This document shows, in pieces, positions 56,070 through 64,000 of a DNA stretch of 64,000 bases. The notes beneath the pieces were generated by a model. The model had not been told where the DNA came from. It ran no database searches and worked only from the letters and a program-made list of their open reading frames with translations. Both the position numbers and the translations under genes were made by a program. The stretch spans positions 661,125 through 725,124 of the forward strand of contig VCJN01002769.1 of the NCBI GenBank assembly GCA_006384855.1, read 5' to 3'. The DNA comes from Tetraselmis striata (lineage: Eukaryota > Chlorophyta > Chlorodendrophyceae > Chlorodendrales > Chlorodendraceae). How positions within the stretch are numbered: the first letter of the stretch is position 1; every line of letters begins with the position of its first letter.

Positions 56070-59000
56070 CCCAACACACACACTGGTGTGTTCGTCGTGT
56101 TGTAGAATCTACTGCTGCGGATGCCTGCAGGTGTCCGGGCAGATCTTTGCCAACCGCGTCCTCTGCGGCCTGTGCGTGGCATGCGGCTTTGTCTATAAGG
56201 TAGCGCCCTGCTCTGCCTCATGCCGCCTTGTGTCATGTTCCGCATCTGATTTGTCATCCAAGCGCTGCTTTCAAACAACAGCAGTGGCCACACAAGTGGG
56301 ATCTCGCTGGCCAACCACCACTGAACTGCCAATATTGGTTGGGGTAACGGCTGGCGTTCCCGGCTGATGTTGCTACTGTTGCTGCAAACTGCAGGACTCT
56401 GCCTTCCCGCCAGCCCCGCAGTCCATCGGCGCCGTCAAAAGCGGCGGCAAGAACGAGATTGAGTGGTGAAGCACCCACAGACAGACTGATAATTTGCCCC
56501 ATTTGAAAGCTATCCGCTAGCAGCGCTGCATGGGAATAGTCCATCGTGACCTTGGCATCCTAGAATGCCCGAGGATGCTCCCTCCATCCATTCGGGTTCC
56601 CTCCGTTGACGCGCCGTTGTGTGTCATGGCCCGCCACGCTCACCACCGCAGGCGCTCATGCGCGACGATGTGCGGGCAGGGAGGCAGCCTGCACCTGTTC
56701 CACGGTACAGTAACCCCCCCCCCCCCCCCTTCCCGGCCTCCAAGGACCACACCTGCGGGCATGCACCATGCAGTATGAATTGGGTGGAATGGAACACAAT
56801 GCAATTAGTCACAATGCGGCCGCATGTAACACTCACAATGTGGCTTGCGGCGCCCGTGCCTGTCTGTTGAGCGCACTTGATGGGACGACAGCCCCCATGA
56901 TTAAGGGTCTTGCAGTGTCTGAGCCTCACCCTGCGCTTGCCTGTTGCTCGGCCCGCGCAGATGACATCGACCCCTCCGACATCCGGCAGGGGTCGTTGGG
57001 GGACTGCTGGCTGCTGAGCGCGTTTGCCTGCCTCGCCAACTATCCGGGTGCGTGTCGCCAAGGAGGCCCTCTACACCAACAGCGGAACACCGTTGAACAC
57101 CGGCCGCACCGTCGCATGAGTCCGCTTTCTGCCAACAATAGCCGGCTTCCTGCCCGTCCCTGGCCCTACCATCAGAGGCCGCAAACCCCCACGCTCATCA
57201 CCCATCTCCGCAAAACCACACAGCCCCGAGCGGTAATCTCGGCGGCTGATGGCTCGGATTGCCGTTTGCATGCTTAGGGGCGATACAGCGTGTCTTCCGC
57301 AACAAGACAGCCAACAGCCGCGGGAAGTACACCTGCAAGATCTTCTGCCGGCCCAAAAACAAGTGGGTGCGCATAAGCATCGACGACAAGTACGCTGCCC
57401 CCGCTGCCTCTCCCGCCCCACAGCCCCGCCTGCTGCATGCCTGCACCTCCCACTCACCCGGCGCCTGCCCTAGCAGCATGCACCTCTGCAGCCTGCAAAC
57501 ATCCACCCACCCATACACGACTTACCCTCGGTGCTCCGAAACCATTCATGTCTACATCTGAATCCTGAAATCGCGCGGCTGGCCGCATCCCTGCCAGAAG
57601 TCAGAAAGAGCCCTGACGGTAACATTGCATTGCACCCGCCATAGTGCCTCAGTCCACCCCATTCTCTGCGTACTTCAGCTAGGCTCCGAAACCATGCCCC
57701 CCTCCCCAGTCCCACGGAGCGCCCATCACCAATGCTCGTCATCATTCTGCTGTGGTGTGTCTGCCAACGGGTGCCGACGCACCTACTAGAAATTAGCTAG
57801 AAGGCAACGCCTTGCCTCCTGCCACCCAAAGGGAAACGAATACATTACATACATATTACGAAATTGCCATCAGATATTTCCTCAAAATCAGGCTTTCCTA
57901 CAAGTGTGTCGGCACCCGTAGTGCTGCTGCATCTACAGGTACAGCTCCAGGGGTAAGCGGCCGGGTAACCAGTGTCCTCCCGCCATGACATGGCGGCAGG
58001 CAGAAATTCGAGATGGGTGTGACTGTAGCGGTGGGTGGTGAATGGATGGGTGGTGTGGCGGGCGGCGATGCGCCGAACACAGCGGCCCAACAAAGCCCCG
58101 GGGCGCGCCCCCCGCTGTATTTGTACGTCGCAGGATCCCGTGCAGCGGCTCGACGGGGAAGCCTCTGTTTGCTCAGCCCTGCGGCGACGAGGCGTGGGTG
58201 ATGCTGCTGGAGAAGGTGTTTGCCAAGTACTGCGGCAGCTACGCGGCCCTGGAGGGGGGCGACACGCTGTGGGCGCTCGAGGCGCTCACCGGTGCGACGC
58301 CCCGGTTCCCCCTTTGCGATCAACCCTGGGAGAGGGAGAGGGAGAGGGAGAGGGAGGGGGTTGCAGCCTGTGTGCGTACGGCATGAGAGCGGCACTGCGC
58401 CGAGAGCATTGCATTGCCGCCAGTTCTAGCAGCTTCTGCATTTTCTGTGACACTGGATCGACACAAATCGGCACATTGCAGGAACGGTACACTATAATGA
58501 TCGTCATATGCAGAAGATATACGTTGAGATCCCTAGTACTCGTAGGTCGCTCGCGCAATAAGGGAACCTGAGGTACGGGTAGCAAATCGGCAATAGTACG
58601 GTAGATCGCAGCACCACTGATGCCGTATCGGTGTGTGCGACATCATGCGACGAGGAGTGCCGCAGATGAATATCGGAATAATAGACGACCAGCGCGCAGG
58701 CGGTTGCAACACATCTAGAAGGCGGCGCCTGGCCGTGTTTTGCTGCCCTTCTAGTGTTTTTCCTTTTTCGATGCGATTCTGGTATTATTCTACCCTCACC
58801 TTGTTGTTATTGCTGGAGTTCCATCGTAATAGACTGTTTCGATGCGATAGAAAGGATTAAGTAGTCCTTCATGTCTGCAATACATAATGCACGTGTACGT
58901 TTCCTGAACAAATAGGCAAGACAACCTCAAACAATGAACTTAATGCTATCCGAATTCGATTTGCAATACCACTAAGATGTATCCGCCATCAGTCTTTAAA

Positions 59001-62000
59001 AAACTCTAAACCATCAAATTATCCAAAAAACACCCTTGTACTCTATTATGTTTCATTCTATTTCTGATTGCGCAACGGCCGTGCTAATAGACTGGTTCGT
59101 TTATAAGCGGGCGTGGCGGAACATCTTCGCGCGAGGTGGCGCCGTTATTTCGAATCTCCAGGTGACCCGCGCGTCTGCGGGGCGGCAGGTTACTGCCGCC
59201 CACTGCTTTTGCCCCCCCCCCCCCCCCCCCCCCCCGAATGAACGCCCAAGACGTCCCAAACTCACGTGACAGGTGACAGCTCCACTGCAGCTCCGATATA
59301 GTGGTGCCGGCCGTGGCATGTACTTCTAGGTCCAGTCTCCTCGGCAGGCAAGCATAGCTCCAGGGGTATGTATGATGTAGCCGCTGCATATGCGGTGCGG
59401 ACAAAGGCCCCTCGGGAGAACCGCCTAAACGGGAACACTTTGGACACTGAACTTCTGGAGGTGTGTTGCCGGATGCATGTTGCCCTCTTCTATCCCACCC
59501 AAACGTGCGCAGGCGACCACGTGTACAAGTTCACGAGGGACAAGGCGGACAGGCAGTGGAAGAAGTGGAAGCTGGTGCGCCGGCCCGCACGTGGGCTTTA
59601 GCGCGCCGGCGGTCGCGATGTGCGGGGGTGGGGGTTGTAGGGTTTATGTGTTTAGGGTTTTATGGGAATACCCGTAAACCCTGGGTGGGGGAGTCAGCCG
59701 TTACACAGCGGGGAAATTTGATGGACATCGTCCGGCTCCGCCTGCGCGTCAACTCTTATTGTGGTGCTCCGCCCATGTTGTTATTGTTTCGTCGGGGCCC
59801 CGGCAGGTGCACACCCCGGAGAAAGGCCCGCGCTCCTCCCACCTCACGTCCTCCAGCGCGGAGAAGCCGGTGCCTGACGCCCGGTTCTTCGCGCTGCTGA
59901 AGGAGCACTGCCGGAATGGCTCCGTTCTGGAGGTGCGCCGCCCGCCCGCCTGCCCCCCCCCCCCCCCCCCCCCCGCCTGCCTGCCTTGCAGATTCGGCAA
60001 ACACCATGGTAAGGGTGCCAACGCACCACCAGGAAAACGCTTCTACGAAAGTGCTGCTCCGCCGCCCCCAAAATACAACGAATACATGACAAAATACTGC
60101 AAAATCAACAAAGTTGCGCTAGGTTCCGCCACCCCCCAACAGCGTAACGTCCCGGGGGGCTTGTATGCGCGTCCTCCCGGTATCAAACTGCAGCGCACGA
60201 GGGCGTGCTGGATGCCGAGCGGGGCTGTGTGAGCGCAGGGAAGATAGCAAATGATGGCACAGGGGAGGCAGTGCCACGGAGGGGGCAAGGGGCTCACCGG
60301 GTGGTGCCAAACATGTGCACGGGCAGGATTGCGCCGTTGCACATCTGCAGGCGCAGGCAGATGGGGGCGGGGTGGTGGGCGCCGTCCGCATGCCTTCGTC
60401 AGCTGCCTGCCGGCCTGCATGCCGGGCGACTTGGCGTCACCGCCTGCGCCCCGCTGGCTCACCCCCTCCGCCGCCTGCGCAGTGCTCGATGGGCGCCGGA
60501 AGTGACAGCGAGAACTCGGACGGCATCGTGCACGGGCACGCCTACTCGCTGCTGCGCATCGTGGAGCACCGCGGCGTGCAGCTGGTGCAGCTCCGCAACC
60601 CGTGGGGCAACTTTGAGTGGACGGGTGACTTGGCCCCCGCCCGGCCCCAAGGCGCAACGGTAGCCGTGCCTAGTGTCCACTAGGCAAGCCAGACGCGCCC
60701 CACAACTAAAGGTACCGCACGGGCTGCCTCTCACGCCCCGTTGTCTCGCCGCAGGCATGTGGAGCGACACTTCCGACAGCTGGAGCAAGAGCCCAAAGGT
60801 GGGGCTGCCGGAACATCGAACCGCGGCTTCCCGCGAACGCGTACCGCCAGCGGGCATTGCCCTGCGATTATGCCCCATTGCAACCTACACGGGGTGACAT
60901 CCAATGCCCGGCATGTGAAGGATTTTGCTCCCTCTATCGTCCTCAAGGCAGATGTAGCTGTGGAAGGTCTCGTTTGTTCAATGTTGTAGGGTTTTCAGGG
61001 TTTAGGTTCCAAGGTTTGCCCTTTTGACGTCTACTCGACGCGCAATCTGCCGCTGCTGTTGTTTCACATGCGCCATCGAGGCCAAACCTGCCGAAGCAAC
61101 CCCGAGCTGTGCGCAGGCATTAGTCCGGCTGTCGCCTCCCTTGCACCGTCTGCGGTTCACGCATGAGGACGACACGCAGCAGGGAAGGCCTCCCACTGCA
61201 TACTATGGCGCCGGGCGGAGGCTTGCCTGGCTTGCGCAAGCCTCCGCCCGGCGCCATGGTATGTAGTCGATGGAGCGAACACCGAACACCCGGCACAGTT
61301 TTCCAGTGGCTGGTCCGGTGCATCCGGAACGGTTCCAGCAGCCCACACGAAAATGATCTGACAGTAGCAAGTCCCGCCGCAGTGCCGCACCGGACGCACC
61401 TTGTAAGCCTCTCCTTAGGGTAAGTGGCGGAGCGCTCCCCTGACGCGCGCGCCGGGTCCCCCCTTGCGCGCAGGTGGCCAAGATGTGCCACCGCGGGGAG
61501 GAGCCCGCCAACGACGGCAAGTTCTGGATGAGCTGGGCGGACTTTCTGCGCTACTTTTCCTCCGTCGGCCTGTGCTACCGCACCACAGGTAGGCGCTGCC
61601 ATTGCGCGAGTAGCTGCCCCTTATGCCAGGGAAGCGGGTGCCTGGCGCTGCTGCGCCCCTCCTGGGCGAGACATGTCGACAGCCCCTGACAGCCCCTCTG
61701 TTGCCGCACGCAGGTTTCCAGGACCTCTCCCTGGACTCCAACGAGGAGAAGGGCTGCTGCGGGGCGCTCACCGGATGCATGGCCGGGTGCTTCAGGTGAG
61801 TGCGCCCCCCAAAGGAACCGCGCCATCGGCACCGTGGTCTACCAGCTCACAACACGTACGGGGAGTTGGCGACGCTTCTCGGTGCCGGGAGGTTAACACA
61901 CGCCATGAAGGGCCGATCAGGGGGGGGGGGGGGGGGGGGGAGATGGCGCAATATCTCAATCACTCGTGCTGTTGAAGTGTACGGTAATCATGCTATGGGT

Positions 62001-62599
62001 TTGCTATGAATTACCCATTCTGGCCCAACCCCCACCCCGCAAAGAGCGAAAACTATCTTGACGGTTAGGTCCATCACAGAACACCGCGGCAACTGCGTGC
62101 ACACTCAAATATTGGAGCATCGATTAAATCGAGGGGTTAAACATCGGTGCACCAGTAAATGCCACCACCTAAATTTCGGTGCACCAGTAAATTCCACCAC
62201 GTAAATATTGGTGCACCAGTAAACTCCACCACCTAAATACCAATGCACCAGTAAAAGCCGCACAACCCACTGTCTACACCCAGACACCTACGGACCCAAC
62301 TAATCTGTAAAGTACATTAGGCTTGCCGCGTTGCCTTGGCGGCTTGTGGTCGAGGCACGGGCCGTATGGAGCGCAGTGCCGCGCTGCAGTCCCGCTGCAT
62401 GGCTTGAGTGGCGCGGCATGGGGTGCCGGCAGCCGGGCCCTTCGCGAATTCCCGCCTCTGACGAGACGTGCTGCTGTCGTGGCCGGCTCGCCGGCGGGCT
62501 CGCAGGTTCTGGTGCTGCTGCCAGGGCGTCAAGGCGCTGTGCTGCGCGCAGGCCACGCACGAGGAGCTCTACATGTCGGGCAAGGTGGCCGCGGGATAG
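55709..62599 (+). CDS. Calpain-family cysteine protease, about 14 exons
   Basis: Calpains are cytosolic, usually calcium-dependent Cys proteases. Catalytic Cys: QGSLGDCWLLSA (56990-57025). Catalytic His and Asn: GIVHGHAYSLL (60522-60554) and LRNPWG (60592-60609). Exons by frame: to 55920, 56106-56199, 56395-56465, 56652-56704, 56961-57047, 57278-57389, 58134-58291, 59513-59574, 59807-59932, 60483-60624, 60755-60798, 61474-61588, 61714-61795, 62525-62599. Other family marks: NKTANSRGKYTCKIF, LLEKVFAKYCGSYAALEGG, FWMSWADFLRYFS. The N-terminal exons are Cys-rich (CCPCILC, CCGC, CGLCVACG) and so is the C-terminus (CCGALTGCMAGCF, ALCCAQATHEELYMSG), outside the usual calpain plan. Start is uncertain; no good ATG was fixed. 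It ends in TAG at 62597. Intron contents: poly-C at 56037-56068, 56714-56729, 59212-59235, 59953-59974; poly-G at 61920-61940. Confidence 0.9.
56037..56068 (+). repeat. Poly-C run, longest in the window (32)
   Basis: Uninterrupted Cs in the first resolved calpain intron, 37 bases before its acceptor (tgtag at 56105). Confidence 0.9.
58323..58360 (+). repeat. GGGAGA microsatellite in a calpain intron
   Basis: Five to six GGGAGA units, purine-only. Confidence 0.9.
61199..61263. repeat. Palindrome in a calpain intron (28-bp arms)
   Basis: Arms 61199-61226 and 61236-61263 are reverse complements at 27 of 28 positions around a 9-base loop. It is very GC-rich and would form a stable RNA hairpin in the pre-mRNA, between the exons ending at 60798 and starting at 61474. 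Confidence 0.95.
62143..62262 (+). repeat. 33-bp minisatellite, about 4 copies
   Basis: GGTGCACCAGTAAAT and close variants at 62146, 62179, 62212 and 62245, each followed by CCACCAC-TAAAT. It lies in the last calpain intron. Confidence 0.85.
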
Positions 62600-63000
62600 C
62601 GACTAGTGCCCGTGGTAGATTGCGGCGCTGGCGGCGGGGCGGTTGGCGTAGCGGCAGGGGAACAGAGCGCAGCGGGACGGGGGATGCAGGTTGAGCGCGC
62701 GGTGTTCAACATCCGCAGCCGGTGGGGTATCCTAGTGGGCATTTAAAACAGCGACGGGGTCGCGCCTCGCAGCCGTCATTGCCTCGCCGACGCACTCGAC
62801 AAGCGGGCCATAAAGTGGACCAAATCCTCGGCCGCTTGATATCTCTCATTGTGAGTATAATGGGTGGCCTGTCGCACTTACGATTAAATTCCGATCGATA
62901 TTTAATGGCAATCTTCTATGAATTAAGTCGTTAGAAAACAGCAGAGCCTGAGGGTGAGTCCTTCCGGGTGGCATTGCGCCCGAGGAAGGCGGGCCCGGCG
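62600..63000. other. Spacer between convergent genes
   Basis: The calpain frame stays open about 50 codons past its TAG to a TAA, which is not unusual at this GC content. The rest is the 3' region of both genes. No TGTAA signal was found within 400 bases of the calpain stop. Confidence 0.45.
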
Positions 63001-63256
63001 TTACTGCGAGCGCAGGCTCTTCATGGCGGCAGCGGCGGCGCTGTTGCTCGCGCCGCCGCCAAGGCTGCCGACGAGGCCGGGCACCTTGCGGTAGAGCGGG
63101 ATTCCGTCTTGTAGGCGCTCCTCCGCAGCGCGCTGCCGATACTGCGAGTAGAACAGCGCGATGGTGAGCAGCGCGCTCACCACAAAGAGCGTGTTGAAGA
63201 GGGCGTGGAAAAAGGGGAACTCCAGCTCGCCGCCCAGCACGTCGGTGATGATCATC
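63001..63256 (-). CDS. Last exon of an unidentified membrane protein
   Basis: An acceptor (CCGGCAG) at 63257 starts an exon reading MIITDVLGGELEFPFFHALF, then a hydrophobic helix LFVVSALLTIALFYSQY, a charged stretch RQRAAEERLQDGIPL, and a Gly/Ala-rich end, TAA at 63001. The single transmembrane segment with a basic flank suggests the C-terminal cytosolic tail of a membrane protein. Upstream exons were not found in 63257-64000 and probably lie beyond the window. I do not recognise the family. Confidence 0.6.
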
Positions 63257-64000
63257 CTGCCGGCAGAGATGACATAGCGGGGTGAGTGTCGAGACATCCA
63301 TGCATTCATGAATACATTATATACACACATCCACACCCAGCGCGTATTCCGGAGGCGAGCATATGTTAGTATACTCGTACATAGGACGGAGGCGCAGCGC
63401 AGCGATGACGAATATAATAATATCAAAAACGATGTGATGTACGGCTCCCCGTGGTATATACTCCCCCACAAAATCCTTGCCCTGAACATATCTGCATGGG
63501 AACGACTATCACTAACAGATAGCATACAGCCAAACCCACACCAACTGAATTTCTCACTCTAAATCGAGGGCGCTTGCATGGCCTTGGTTGCAGTGCGCCC
63601 CCCAAAACGTCGCGCCAATGCATCGTTTTATGCAATGTTGTTTTCCTCGCGCACTGTTGGGAAATGGCGTTTTCCGACCAGAAAAGTGTAATGCGGTCGT
63701 ATGCAACTTCGTGGGGGCGCAAACGCTCTCAACCTTCCACACACCGCAAATATGATAATTCTGAAAAAATCGTGCAAAGTAGGTGATCTTGTGGCATAGT
63801 TCCCGTGCACGGGTTTTAGGGTTTTAGTCAGGTTTTAGGCATAATCCCTTCAAATTTGTCATCAGTGTTGAGAAGGCGTTAAAGTTGCACGGCATCGATA
63901 GCATAGTTTGGGCGTGACATGCTAGATGACGCCATAAGATATATATAAGATCTATATCTGATATATCTGATATCTTACATATCATATATATAAGATATGG
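63257..64000. other. Intron or spacer with telomere-like and AT repeats
   Basis: No exon identified. Includes (TTTTAGGG)-like sequence at 63810-63840 and a self-complementary AT block (GATATATATAAGATC and similar words) from about 63935 to the end. Confidence 0.5.
63810..63840 (+). repeat. Interstitial TTTTAGGG-type telomere repeat
   Basis: Reads GGGTTTTAGGGTTTTAG then GGTTTTAGG. The eight-base unit is that of Chlamydomonas telomeres, which supports the green-algal assignment. Confidence 0.75.

Overview
This is nuclear DNA from a eukaryote, most likely a GC-rich chlorophyte green alga of the Chlamydomonadales. The host genes are split into many short exons with GT-AG introns. Telomere-like TTTAGGG/TTTTAGGG motifs are scattered inside the sequence, long poly-C/poly-G runs sit in introns, and the mobile elements are of types common in such algae. 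There are no bacterial operons, no rRNA, no CRISPR and no convincing tRNA gene. Assignment below 'green alga' is inference.

Layout. 1-973 (minus) is an unidentified coiled-coil ORF running off the window. 1060-1900 is the 3' tail of a decayed chromodomain Ty3/gypsy element. 3233-13327 (plus) is a host gene for a MOV10/SDE3-type SF1 RNA helicase, with motifs I to VI readable across about 25 exons. 13.3-25.5 kb is gene-poor: a DIRS-type RNase H relic (about 16.76-17.03 kb), repeats, and a decayed DDE-like transposase on the minus strand (about 23.2-24.85 kb). 25494-37093 holds a young, apparently complete Ty3/gypsy element on the minus strand. 37512-40930 (plus) is a host gene for a plant F-box At4g00755-like protein. 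39.2-46.6 kb also holds two copies of a tRNA-derived SINE, a decayed LINE and a long palindrome. 46631-54033 is a 7.4-kb DNA transposon with 71-bp identical terminal inverted repeats and a 9-bp target duplication. About 55.7-62.6 kb (plus) is a calpain-family protease gene with all catalytic residues. 63001-63256 (minus) is the last exon of an unidentified membrane protein.

The two most unusual objects are mobile. The gypsy element joins Gag, retropepsin and a cytosine-5 DNA methyltransferase-like domain in one 1602-aa ORF. A second ORF (RT, RNase H, integrase, in the +1 frame) ends in a PHD finger. Its terminal repeats have a split arrangement (A1 - internal - B1 A2 B2). A 21-nt site directly after the 5' repeat is perfectly complementary to a site inside that repeat, which suggests self-primed reverse transcription. 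The 7.4-kb DNA transposon has a MuDR-like layout (convergent genes, 9-bp duplication). Its long minus-strand gene encodes a possible Ulp1-like protease followed by seven tandem copies of a 190-bp exon-plus-intron unit. Every exon copy is 96 nt and phase 0, so the protein would grow by 32 residues per copy. I could not find its transposase.

Exon boundaries were placed by eye from reading frame, GT/AG sites and family motifs, so single junctions may be off by a few bases.
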